DNA from: Achromobacter sp. MFA1 R4
GTDB lineage: Bacteria > Pseudomonadota > Gammaproteobacteria > Burkholderiales > Burkholderiaceae_B
Assembly: GCF_900156745.1 (NCBI RefSeq)
Contig: NZ_LT707065.1
Span: 1,240,001 to 1,304,000 of the forward strand
Reading direction: 5' to 3'
DNA: 64,000 bases
Below, piece by piece: positions 8,900 through 16,966 of the stretch; the stretch's first letter is position 1, and each line of letters opens with the position of its first letter. The notes under the pieces were generated by a model. It was not told where the DNA came from and searched no databases. It was given only the letters and a program-made list of their open reading frames with translations. A program made the translations under genes and the position numbers.

Positions 8900-8920
8900 C
8901 TGCGTGCTGCGTGCTGCGTG
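8900..8920. repeat. Three perfect 7-bp tandem repeats upstream of livH
   Basis: CTGCGTG occurs three times without a gap, flanked by TTTGC on the left and GCAAA on the right, about 145 bases upstream of livH. The whole gap 8757-9030 is otherwise without a gene. A good -10-like hexamer for the minus strand (TATACT, 9010-9005) is present without a convincing -35 box. The repeat may be a regulator site or a slipped-strand sequence. Confidence 0.5.
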
Positions 8921-9030
8921 CGCAAAGGGCCGGAAGGCGCTTTATTCAGGCTGTCGGTTCGCCCCGACAAATCGCCGGGCAAACCCGCCTGGGTATGTGT
9001 GCGAAGTATAGGTAGGGGTTTATCGGCCAG

Positions 9031-9621
9031 CTATTTATCTTTGTGCAAGGCGGGTTTAACAAGCGGTGGAGTGGCCGCCGGCTGCGGCCCGGCCGCCCCC
9101 ATTGCGGCCAGGGGCGCCCGCGTCTGATAGTCCGGGATAATCCGGATCTGCGCCTCGTCCGGCAGGCGTACATAACGGCCTAGTCCATCGGGCGCAAGCG
9201 CCCCGACGTCCAGCAGGGCCAGGCGCTCGCCCGCGGCGTCGCGCACGTCGATGCGCAGCTGCGGCGGCGCGAGGCCATAGCTCTCGCCTTCCTGCGGCGT
9301 CAGCGTGCGGTCGCTGCGGACCTGCGAAAACAGCGCGACGAAGCCGGCCGCGTCAAAGCCCGCCGCCTGCCCGGGCGGCGTGGCGGCCCAGCCCTGCGGA
9401 CCGCGTGTCAATTGGACCGAGCCGGCGGCCGAGGCAAGCGTCACCTGCGCCGCGCGGCCGGCGTCCCAGGCATAGAGCCGCGCGGGTTTGCCGCTGTCGT
9501 CATGCAGATGGGTGTGGCCGTGGTGCTGCGCCGGCGATTCCGCGGCCTCGTGCCATTGCCACGCCGACAGCGCGATGCCGGCCGCCAGCAGCGCGGGCCA
9601 GAAGGCGCGCGCGGCGCTCAC
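9031..9621 (-). CDS. DUF4340-like membrane-anchored protein of a Gld-type ABC system
   Basis: A 196-residue protein with one N-terminal hydrophobic segment (AFWPALLAAGIALSAW), a His-rich stretch (HHGHTHLHDD), and a beta-rich body resembling DUF4340 proteins that accompany GldG-like ABC components. The GTG start at 9621 is chosen because it makes a GTGA overlap with the preceding stop, like the other junctions of this operon; a GTG at 9636 is the alternative. It probably sits in the periplasm, anchored to the inner membrane. Assignment rests on context and weak family resemblance. Confidence 0.6.
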   Translation of the reverse strand: MSAARAFWPALLAAGIALSAWQWHEAAESPAQHHGHTHLHDDSGKPARLYAWDAGRAAQVTLASAAGSVQLTRGPQGWAATPPGQAAGFDAAGFVALFSQVRSDRTLTPQEGESYGLAPPQLRIDVRDAAGERLALLDVGALAPDGLGRYVRLPDEAQIRIIPDYQTRAPLAAMGAAGPQPAATPPLVKPALHKDK

Positions 9622-10997
9622 CGGCGCCTCCACCACAGCAGCAGCCCGGTCAGCAGCGCCAGCAGGGGCAAGGCCACCGTGCTGGTCCAGAACACCGCGC
9701 GCATCTGCCGGTTGGTCAGCTCGACGCGGCGGCTTTCGTAGTGGCGCGGGCGGATCGACAGGAGCGCGTCTTCGCCTGCCAGCAGCGTGACGGCGTTGGT
9801 GAACAGCGCGCCATTGCCCAGCGTGGCGAAATGGCGGTTGATCGCGAAGTCGCTGTCGCCCGCGACCAGCAGCGTGGGCCGCGCGGCGCCGTCCTCGCGG
9901 GCGGCCTGCGCACTACGCGTGGCCAGCGCCATCAGCGTGTAGCGCGACGGCGGCTGGCCGGGCGGATGGGCCTGGGCGGAGGTCTGCGCCAGCGGCGTCA
10001 CCACCACGCCGGGCGGCAGGCCGTCGCCCGCCGGTTCCAGCCCCGCGGCCCCCGGAAAGAAGCTCAGCGGCAGGCCGCGCGTCATCTTGTGGCGCGTGTA
10101 GTCGCTGACGGCCGGGCTGCCGGGATCGTTGCGGTAATGGCTGCCGGGGTCGCTGAGCGCCCCCGGCGCCAGCGCAATGCCGAAATCGGCCAGCAGGTCA
10201 TCCAGGCCGTGCCGCGTGTCGGGCTCCAGCAGCAGGAGCGTCTTGCCGCCCGCGGCGGTCCAGCGGCGCAGCGCCTGCGCGTCGTCCTGGCCGAACGCCG
10301 TGCGCGGTCCGGCGGCCACCACCACTGCGCAGCGCGGCAGGGCCTGCGCCAGGCTGCCCGCGCCGACGGCGCGCGTGGAAAACCCCAGCGTCTGCAAGGC
10401 GTTGCGCGCCATCGCCATGCCGTGCTGCTCGTGCACCTCGACGCGGGCCACCAGGTTCTCGTCGTGGTCGTGTTCCTCCAGGTCGTCCAGCGAAGTCAGG
10501 CTGTCCAGCATGGCCTCGCGGTGGCCCTGCGTGAAGCAGACCGTCTGCGCGCCATTCTGGCTGATGCGGATGAGCGCGTTGGTGAAGTCGGTCTCGGTGC
10601 CGCCGTTGATCGTGGTGCGGCGCTCGCCCGAGGCCAGCACGGCGCTGCCCGCGAACTGGATGCCGGCGGCGCGCGCCTCGGCCGGACGCAGCGCGGGGTC
10701 CACGCCGCGCACGCGGATCAGCGGGTTCTCGCGCTCGTACTGGCGCAGCAGTTCCAGCGCGTCGACCATGCTTTTGTTGCGCAGGTCGTAGAACCACGTC
10801 ACCTCGACGGGCTGGCGCACCTGGCGCGCGACCTCCAGGCTTTCCGGCGCCAGGCTGTACACCCGCTGCGCGGTCAGGTCGATGCGGCCCAGATGGCGCG
10901 AGGCCCACAGATTCAGCGCCAGCAGCAGCGCGGCCACGGCCAGCACGGGCAGCCACAGCGACAGGCGCCGGCCGGCGCGGCGCAAGGCGGGGCTCAT
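9618..10997 (-). CDS. GldG-like ABC-type auxiliary component
   Basis: A 459-residue protein with an N-terminal membrane segment (residues 14-33) and a C-terminal one just before the basic end. Between them is a large extracytoplasmic domain resembling GldG (DUF7088/ABC-type uncharacterised transport domain): RIDLTAQRVYSLAP after the first membrane span and a FTQGHRE motif. The ATG at 10997 forms an ATGA overlap with the permease stop, which sets the start. GldA-F-G systems move substrates or drive gliding in Bacteroidetes; in proteobacteria this module has no settled role. Confidence 0.75.
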   Translation of the reverse strand: MSPALRRAGRRLSLWLPVLAVAALLLALNLWASRHLGRIDLTAQRVYSLAPESLEVARQVRQPVEVTWFYDLRNKSMVDALELLRQYERENPLIRVRGVDPALRPAEARAAGIQFAGSAVLASGERRTTINGGTETDFTNALIRISQNGAQTVCFTQGHREAMLDSLTSLDDLEEHDHDENLVARVEVHEQHGMAMARNALQTLGFSTRAVGAGSLAQALPRCAVVVAAGPRTAFGQDDAQALRRWTAAGGKTLLLLEPDTRHGLDDLLADFGIALAPGALSDPGSHYRNDPGSPAVSDYTRHKMTRGLPLSFFPGAAGLEPAGDGLPPGVVVTPLAQTSAQAHPPGQPPSRYTLMALATRSAQAAREDGAARPTLLVAGDSDFAINRHFATLGNGALFTNAVTLLAGEDALLSIRPRHYESRRVELTNRQMRAVFWTSTVALPLLALLTGLLLWWRRR

Positions 10998-11707
10998 CGC
11001 AGCCTCCAGCGCTTCAGGTTGACCGAGGCCACCATCAGGGCCAGCACGGCCACGCTGGCCAGCGTGACGGTCGCGGGCCCGGGCAGCACGCCCCGGATGA
11101 AGTCCACGTGCTGGGCCGACAGCGACAAGGCCTGGAAGAACGGCGACAGCGCCGGAAACGCGTCCAGCGCGGCCGGGTAGTCGATGAACCACAGCAGCAC
11201 CAGAATGCCCCAGGTGGCGCTGGCGGCCACGATCTGGTTCGCGCAGGCGCTGGACACGGCGATGCCGATCGCCAGGAACAGCGCGCCGTACAGGAAGACC
11301 CCGATGTAGCCGCCCACGATGGGGCCATAGTCCGGCTCGCCGTACCAGGCCAGCGGCAGCACCGCCGACATGGTGCCCGCCAGCATCAGCGCCAGCATGG
11401 TCAGCCCCGCTGCGTACTTGGCCGCAACCAGCGTGAAGTCCGACAACGGCAGGGTCAGCAGCAGTTCCAGCGTGCCCTGCCGCGCCTCTTCGGCAAACGC
11501 CCGCATGCTGACCAGCGGCATCACCAGGATCAGCAGGATGGTCATGTTGTGGAACGCGGTCACCATCTGGCCGGTGCTGACGAAGAACAGGTTGAAGCTG
11601 AACAGATAGCCCGACAGGGCCCAGAACACCGCGACGACGGCCAGCGCGACGGGCGAGCCGAAGTCGGTGCGCAATTCCTTGCGGTACAAGGCCGCGAAAC
11701 CCTTCAT
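10994..11707 (-). CDS. ABC-2 type permease (GldF-like)
   Basis: A 237-residue inner-membrane permease with six hydrophobic segments. It begins MKGFAALYRKEL, as is typical of ABC-2 permeases, and carries the FAEEARQGTLELLLTLP motif characteristic of the GldF/NosY-like group. The ATG at 11707 overlaps the ATPase stop (ATGA) and its own stop overlaps the gldG-like start, so all four genes form one translationally coupled unit. It pairs with the upstream ATPase. Confidence 0.85.
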   Translation of the reverse strand: MKGFAALYRKELRTDFGSPVALAVVAVFWALSGYLFSFNLFFVSTGQMVTAFHNMTILLILVMPLVSMRAFAEEARQGTLELLLTLPLSDFTLVAAKYAAGLTMLALMLAGTMSAVLPLAWYGEPDYGPIVGGYIGVFLYGALFLAIGIAVSSACANQIVAASATWGILVLLWFIDYPAALDAFPALSPFFQALSLSAQHVDFIRGVLPGPATVTLASVAVLALMVASVNLKRWRLR

Positions 11708-12663
11708 GCGCGTCTCCGTAGCGGGGGATCGTTGGGCGCCAGCGCCGCCAGCAGGCGGGCCTCGACGGCTTCCTGCGCCGGCAGCACGGCGCGCAGTTCG
11801 GCGTGGGCCAGCGCCACGCGCATCGCCGCGTCGCACGCGGCCGCGCCGGCGGCCGGGGAGTCCCAGGCGATGCGCCACTTGCTGTGGCCGCCCTCCAGCA
11901 GGGAAATGTCCACGGTCTTGACGCCCGGGCAGGCAGACAGGGCCGCGTGCAACGCGCCGTGCCGGGCCGTGGGCAGGGCAAGCTGCAGGTGCAGCGCCGT
12001 GCGCGATTCGCCCAGCGCCTGGTCCTGCACCAGCCGGCCCTCGCGCAGGATGGCGATGCGCGAACACAGCGCCTCCACTTCCTGCATCAGGTGGCTGCTG
12101 AACACCACCGCCCGGCCTTCGGCGCAGCGCCGGATCATCGCGCGCGCCTCGACGATCTGCACCGGATCCAGTCCATTGGTGGCCTCGTCCAGCAGCAGCA
12201 CCGGCGGGTCGTTCAGCACGGCCTGAGCCAGTCCCACGCGCTGGCGCTGCCCCTTGGACAACCGCCCGATCACCGAGCGCGCCACGCCCTGCAGATCGAA
12301 CCCGTCGATGGCGCGCTCGATGGCCAGGCGGCGCGCGCGGGCGCCGCCCTGCACCTTGACCCCGGCGCCGAATTCCAGGTACTGCGTCACCGTCAGCGCG
12401 TCATACAGCGGCGCGCGCTCGGGCAGATAGCCGATATCGGCATTGCCGCGGCCCGGCGCGGGCGCGCGGCCGCGGATGGTGATGCGCCCGCTGTCGGGCG
12501 TGTAAAAGCCCGCCATCAGGCGCAGCGTGGTGGTCTTGCCGCTGCCGTTCGGTCCCAGCAGGCCCAGGATCTCCCCCGGCCTGACGGACAGGCTGAGGGA
12601 ATCCAGGACCTGGCGCGGCCCGAACGACTTGCAGACCTGGTGCAAGGCGACGGCGGGCTCCAT
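11704..12663 (-). CDS. ABC transporter ATPase (GldA-like)
   Basis: A 319-residue ATPase that energises the downstream ABC-2 permease. Walker A GPNGSGKTT is at residues 37-45, the signature is LSKGQRQRVGLAQ, and Walker B is LLLDEATNGLDP. A C-terminal extension beyond the ABC fold (about residues 215-319) is typical of export-type ATPases. It is the first gene of the four-gene unit and starts only 7 bases after the stop of the lactamase-fold gene, so it may be read from the promoter of that gene. Confidence 0.9.
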   Translation of the reverse strand: MEPAVALHQVCKSFGPRQVLDSLSLSVRPGEILGLLGPNGSGKTTTLRLMAGFYTPDSGRITIRGRAPAPGRGNADIGYLPERAPLYDALTVTQYLEFGAGVKVQGGARARRLAIERAIDGFDLQGVARSVIGRLSKGQRQRVGLAQAVLNDPPVLLLDEATNGLDPVQIVEARAMIRRCAEGRAVVFSSHLMQEVEALCSRIAILREGRLVQDQALGESRTALHLQLALPTARHGALHAALSACPGVKTVDISLLEGGHSKWRIAWDSPAAGAAACDAAMRVALAHAELRAVLPAQEAVEARLLAALAPNDPPLRRRA

Positions 12664-12670
12664 GGCGCGC

Positions 12671-13531
12671 TCAGTCGAAGACTTTGGTCTTGGCGTTCTG
12701 CGCGTGCTGCTCCGCGTCGTGGCTGTACCAGAGCTGGCCCTGGCGCGCGTCGCGGATCTGCTTGAGGCGGTCGATGGCCTGCATGGACGCCGCGGTGTTC
12801 CAGGTGATGCCGGGGATCACGCCCGCCTCGTTTTCACCCGTGTAGATGGCGTCCGCCGCCAGCAGCACGGTGCCGGTCTTGGGCAGCTTCACCTGCAGGG
12901 ATTGGTGGCCCTGCGTGTGGCCCTTGGTGTCCAGCAGCACGATGGTGCCGTCGCCGAACAGGTCGAAGTCCCCTTCCACCTGGATGAAGTCGTAGTCGCG
13001 CGTGGTGTCGAAGTCCTTCATCACGTAGGCGGCGCGCTGGAATTTTTCGGGCCACCAGGCGGCGCGCAATTCGGCCTTCTGCACGACATGCTTGGCCTTG
13101 GGGAACATCTTGATGTTGCCGGCGTGGTCCAGGTGGAAGTGCGAGTAGACGACGTACTTCACGTCGCTCACGTCAAAGCCCGCAGCCTTGAGCTGGCGGT
13201 CGATGACCTCGTCGCGGCCCTGGATGGAATTGAAGGCGCCGCACAGGCCCTGTCCCCAGTAGTTGGCGCAATTGCCGTCCGCCGTGGCCTGGTTCATGCC
13301 GGTGTCGAACAGCACCAGGCCGCGCGGGTGCTGGATCACGTAGGCGGGCACCGGAATCTTGATCTTGGTGCCCACGTCGACCATGGCGGTCATGAAGCCC
13401 TTGTCCAGCTCGATCTTGCCCACCGACAGCTGCATCAGCTTCACGTCGGTGGGCGGCGCGTCGGCGGCTTGCGCCCATCCGCCCGCCATCACCGCCACCG
13501 CTCCAACCATTGCTTTCCAGCTCTTGCTCAT
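12671..13531 (-). CDS. Periplasmic metallo-beta-lactamase-fold hydrolase, AHL-lactonase type
   Basis: Predicted secreted zinc hydrolase, 286 residues. The start at 13531 has a GAGGAG site 8 bases upstream and gives a signal peptide ending AQA near residue 22. Zinc ligands are visible: HFHLDH (His131, His133, Asp135, His136), a GHTQGHQ motif (His205/His209), and Asp227 followed by IYT. The GHTxGHQS and DAxYT pattern resembles N-acyl-homoserine lactonases of the AiiA/AttM group more than antibiotic-hydrolysing beta-lactamases. Known AiiA-type enzymes are mostly cytoplasmic, so the leader is notable. Substrate is inferred. The ABC exporter genes follow after 7 bases. Confidence 0.8.
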   Translation of the reverse strand: MSKSWKAMVGAVAVMAGGWAQAADAPPTDVKLMQLSVGKIELDKGFMTAMVDVGTKIKIPVPAYVIQHPRGLVLFDTGMNQATADGNCANYWGQGLCGAFNSIQGRDEVIDRQLKAAGFDVSDVKYVVYSHFHLDHAGNIKMFPKAKHVVQKAELRAAWWPEKFQRAAYVMKDFDTTRDYDFIQVEGDFDLFGDGTIVLLDTKGHTQGHQSLQVKLPKTGTVLLAADAIYTGENEAGVIPGITWNTAASMQAIDRLKQIRDARQGQLWYSHDAEQHAQNAKTKVFD

Positions 13532-13854
13532 TGTTGTCTCCTCGGACCAACAGGGGGAAGCCGCAGCCATGGCGGCGCGGCCAGTCAGCAAGCTCCCGGT
13601 GTGTCCCGGGTTCACATCGTCGACAGGGTGTTTCCCGTGCAAGGGCGCCTTGCGGCAGGCCGCAGCGCGCGCGATCGGGGCGCTCGGCCGGAAACGGCAT
13701 CTGGCGGCCGTTTTCTCTGTTGCGCACTCTGACGCAGGCGCGAAGGGCTGCCAATTAAGGATTGATTAAGCAGGGCTTCGCCGCCGGCGAAGTGGGGGGA
13801 ACCCTAGTAGCCGGACGGCGAGCCCGCGCGAGACGGGCAGCCAGGGGTCGAAAT
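13532..13854. other. Intergenic region upstream of the lactonase-like gene
   Basis: A 323-base gap with no credible gene. It should hold the promoter of the lactonase-like/ABC operon and the 3' end of the aconitase-family transcript. A 7-bp hairpin (CTTCGCC-GCC-GGCGAAG, 13776-13792) follows the aconitase-family stop, with only a weakly T-rich tail, so at best it is a poor terminator. Confidence 0.45.
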
Positions 13855-15834
13855 TCAATCGGCCGCGTGGCGCGCCTGCAGTTCCGCGAAGGACACCAGT
13901 TCCCCCGCCAGCGCGCTGGCCATGACTGTGGGCGGGCTGGCCAGCCAGACGCTGCCCGGTCCCGACCGGCCGGGGAAGTTGCGGTTGATGGCGCTGATCG
14001 TCACCTGCGAGGGGTCGGTGGACGATCCGGGTCCGCAGTTGGCGCAGGCGCCGCACGACGGCTGCAGGATGCGCGCGCCGACCGCGGCAAAGGTCTTGTC
14101 GTAGCCCTGCGCCACGCAGTAGTCCCGCACCGCGGTCGTGCCGTATTGCAGGAACAGCGTCACGCCCTCGGGCAGCGTCAGCCCGCGCGCCACCGCCCAG
14201 GCCAGGACCTGATGGTAGTGATCGAAGTCCTCGCGCTTGCCGGCGGTACAGGAGCCGCCATAGGCGATGTCGATGCGCGGCCGCGCCGTGAGGGTCGACA
14301 GGGGCACGCCGTTGCCCGGATCGCCCGGCGCGGCCACCAGCGGCGACAGCGCCGCGCAGTCCACGCGCAGGATGGCCGCGTATTCGGCGCCCGGATCGCT
14401 GCGCATCCAGGGTTCGATGCCGGCGTCCACGCCGCGGCGTTCGCGCAGGAAGCGCGCGGTCTCGGCATCGGGCGCGACGATGCCCGTCAGCCCGCCCAGC
14501 TCGGCGGTCATGTTGGTCAGCGTGGCGCGCTCGTCGATGGACAGGCCGGCGATGGCCGCGCCCGCAAACTCGAACACCTTGCCCACGCCCGCGCCCGCGC
14601 GGATCTCCGGCAGGGCCAGCAGGTGCAGCACGATGTCCTTGGCCGTGACGCCGGGCGGCGGCGCACCGTCCAGTTCGACGCGCAGGCTGGCCGGCAGCGT
14701 CAGCCGCACCGCACCCGTGACGAAGGCATTGGCCATGTCGGTCGTGCCCACGCCGAAGGCCACGCAGCCCAGCGCGCCGCTGTGCGGCGTGTGCGAGTCC
14801 GTGCCCACCACGACCTGCCCGGGCAGCGCGTAGTGCTCGGCCATCATGGCATGCGAGATGCCGGCCACGTTGGCGCCGGCGTCGCGCGCCGCCTCGGCCT
14901 CGGTCAGCGTGCGGTGCTGGCGCAGCCCATAGGCGTCGGCAAAGTCGCGCTGGGCCTGGCACATGGCGCGCACGTTGGGGACGATGCCCGCGCGCACGTG
15001 GTTCGGGCTTTCGTCGACGTACGAGGTGTGGTCCTCGAACACCACGATCCGTTCCGGGTCCACCAGCCGCAGGGGCCGACCGAACCGCGCATGCAGCATA
15101 TGGGCGGCCATGCCGGTGTAGTACTCATGGATGAAGCGCCAGTCCGCGCGGAGGAAGACGCCCGCGCCCTGCTCCGGGTCGGCCGCCGTCGCGGGCGTCT
15201 GCAACAGATGGCGCAGCACGATTTTTTCGAACAGCGTGCGCGGCGCCGGCCCTTCCCGGCCGGCCGCGGGCGCAACGTCGCGCAACTGCGCCTGTCCGAA
15301 GGCCAGCAGCCCGCCCGCCCTGACGATGGCCGCGGCCAGCGCGTCACGGCCCGCGACGATCTCGTCGACCGTGATGCGCTCACCGCGTTGCAGGCGCGCC
15401 GCGAGGCCCATGTCGGTGCTGGTGTAGAGCCCGATGTTGTCGGCGTTCTGGCGATAGATGCGCTCGAAGCTTTCCGCGATGACCAGCCGCACGCCGGCCG
15501 ACTTCTCGGCCATCGGGCTGTGCTCGCGCGAGGACCCCTTGCCGTAGCGCTTGCCCGCGACGACCACGTTGACGCCCGCCTGCCGGACCGCGTCGATGCC
15601 GATGGGCAGCGCGCCGTCCGCGCGAAAGCCGGTGTAGGGATAGCGGCCCAGCTTCTCGTCGAAATGCGTCAGGATCGGCACCGGCGTGATCTCGTCGGTG
15701 GAGATGTCGTCGCGCAGCGGCGCGGCCGCTTCCTGCGACAGCGCCGCGCCGCCGAGCTGCGCGGTCACGCGGGCGGGGTCTTGCGACAGAAAGAGCAGGC
15801 GGGCCGGGGCGTCGAGGATGGTGGCGGCAGTCAT
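13855..15834 (-). CDS. Aconitase-superfamily hydro-lyase with swivel domain first
   Basis: A 659-residue [4Fe-4S] hydro-lyase. The LeuD-like swivel domain comes first (DDISTDEITP near residue 42, KRYGKGSSRE near 94), followed by the LeuC-like catalytic part (GTDSHTPHSG). Iron-sulfur ligand candidates are Cys529 (GGSCTAGK) and the CGAC pair Cys594/Cys597, with an extra Cys600. AcnA, AcnD and LeuC-D fusions carry the swivel last; swivel-first occurs in AcnB, but the AcnB HEAT-like domain is absent here. It follows a Bug-type receptor by 10 bases, suggesting action on an imported tri- or dicarboxylate. The reaction is not established. Confidence 0.85.
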   Translation of the reverse strand: MTAATILDAPARLLFLSQDPARVTAQLGGAALSQEAAAPLRDDISTDEITPVPILTHFDEKLGRYPYTGFRADGALPIGIDAVRQAGVNVVVAGKRYGKGSSREHSPMAEKSAGVRLVIAESFERIYRQNADNIGLYTSTDMGLAARLQRGERITVDEIVAGRDALAAAIVRAGGLLAFGQAQLRDVAPAAGREGPAPRTLFEKIVLRHLLQTPATAADPEQGAGVFLRADWRFIHEYYTGMAAHMLHARFGRPLRLVDPERIVVFEDHTSYVDESPNHVRAGIVPNVRAMCQAQRDFADAYGLRQHRTLTEAEAARDAGANVAGISHAMMAEHYALPGQVVVGTDSHTPHSGALGCVAFGVGTTDMANAFVTGAVRLTLPASLRVELDGAPPPGVTAKDIVLHLLALPEIRAGAGVGKVFEFAGAAIAGLSIDERATLTNMTAELGGLTGIVAPDAETARFLRERRGVDAGIEPWMRSDPGAEYAAILRVDCAALSPLVAAPGDPGNGVPLSTLTARPRIDIAYGGSCTAGKREDFDHYHQVLAWAVARGLTLPEGVTLFLQYGTTAVRDYCVAQGYDKTFAAVGARILQPSCGACANCGPGSSTDPSQVTISAINRNFPGRSGPGSVWLASPPTVMASALAGELVSFAELQARHAAD

Positions 15835-15844
15835 GGCGATACGG

Positions 15845-16819
15845 TCATTCGATGGTGACGCCAGCCGCCTTGACCAGCGCCTGGCTCTTGGTGAGTTCCG
15901 CAGCGAGCGTCTGGGCGGCCTCGCTGGCGCTGGTGCCCTGCGGCACGAAGCCCTGCGGCGACAGCGCCTTGAGCACCGGGGCCGACTGCATGGTCTGGCG
16001 GGTCGCGGCCTGCAGCTTTTGCACGATGTCGGCGGGCAGCCCGGCCGGCCCGATCAGCGCGATCCAGGCGTCGTACGAATAGCCCTTCACGCCGGCCTCG
16101 TCCAGCGTCGGCACGTCCGGCAGGACCGCCAGGCGCCCGGGCGTGCTGACGGCCAGCGCCCGCAGCTTGCCGGCCTGCACCTGCGCCAGCACCGAGGGGG
16201 TCGCCAGGAAGGCGACCTGGATCTGTCCCGACATCACATCGGTGATCAGGGCATTGCCGCCCTTGTACGGGATATGCATCATGTCCACGCCCGCCTTGGA
16301 CTTGAGCAGCTCGCCCGCCAGATGCAGGACGCTGCCCGTGCCCGAGGAGCCGTAGTTGATCTTGCCGGGTTGCTCGCGGGCGGCCTTCAGCAGGTCGCCC
16401 ATCGTCTTGTACGGCGAGTTTTCCCCCACCACGACCACCAGCGGCGTGGTGCCGATGACGGAAATGGTCGTGATGTCCCGGACCGTGTCGTAGGGCAGGC
16501 TTTTGTACAGGCTGGGATTGATGGCGTGGTTGGACGACACGATGCCCAGCGTGTAGCCGTCCGGCTTGGCCGACACGAGCTGGCGCGTGCCGGGGATGCC
16601 GGCCGCGCCCGCGAGGTTTTCGACGATCAGGGGCTGGGCCAGCGCCTTGCCCAGGTTTTCGGCCACCACGCGCGCCACCACGTCGGCGGTCGAGCCGGGC
16701 GAGGTGGGCACGATCAGCCGGATGGGACGGTCCGGATAGCCGGCCGCCGCCGCGGTCGATGCCGCGCACAGGGCGCCAAGGGCGAGCGCACAGCCCGCAA
16801 GGAATCGGGTGGGGGTCAT
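15845..16819 (-). CDS. Bug-family tripartite tricarboxylate receptor (TctC-like)
   Basis: Periplasmic solute receptor of 324 residues with a signal peptide ending near AAAA|GYPDRP (about residue 26). The family landmarks YPDRPIRLIVPTSPGSTADV, the IPYKGG loop and SYDAWIALIGPAGLP are all visible. No TctA/TctB membrane subunits are adjacent, which is common for the expanded Bug family of Bordetella and Achromobacter. It lies between a LysR gene and the swivel-first hydro-lyase on one strand, so the three probably form a carboxylate-sensing, uptake and isomerisation set. Confidence 0.92.
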   Translation of the reverse strand: MTPTRFLAGCALALGALCAASTAAAAGYPDRPIRLIVPTSPGSTADVVARVVAENLGKALAQPLIVENLAGAAGIPGTRQLVSAKPDGYTLGIVSSNHAINPSLYKSLPYDTVRDITTISVIGTTPLVVVVGENSPYKTMGDLLKAAREQPGKINYGSSGTGSVLHLAGELLKSKAGVDMMHIPYKGGNALITDVMSGQIQVAFLATPSVLAQVQAGKLRALAVSTPGRLAVLPDVPTLDEAGVKGYSYDAWIALIGPAGLPADIVQKLQAATRQTMQSAPVLKALSPQGFVPQGTSASEAAQTLAAELTKSQALVKAAGVTIE

Positions 16820-16881
16820 GGTGTCTCCGTATAGGACGCAGCGGGGTCTGGATGCCCCGTACCGGCGATGAACGCGCCTTG

Positions 16882-16945
16882 ACTATACGAAGACCGCGGA
16901 CAATGCCGAAGTGTCATCTCGGCAGTCCCGCCATCGCGAATGGCG
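16882..16945 (-). promoter_or_regulatory. Candidate promoter and hairpin between LysR gene and Bug receptor gene
   Basis: In the 147-base gap, a hairpin CGCCAT-CGCGA-ATGGCG (16929-16945) lies 21 bases after the lysR stop, without a T-run. Further on, a good -10 hexamer TATAGT (16887-16882, minus strand) lacks a matching -35 box, as expected for an activator-dependent promoter of the receptor and hydro-lyase genes. Confidence 0.35.
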
Positions 16946-16966
16946 ACGGCGGCGGGGCGGCGCGGG

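Noticed and set aside
6871..8982. A 703-codon frame that would fuse a leader to LivM
   Set aside because: The first part overlaps livH in another frame; the TGATG junction at 7851 and membrane pattern fix the livM start.
13600..13640. tRNA-like GGGTTCACAT segment upstream of the lactonase-like gene
   Set aside because: No acceptor stem or anticodon arm can be folded around it.
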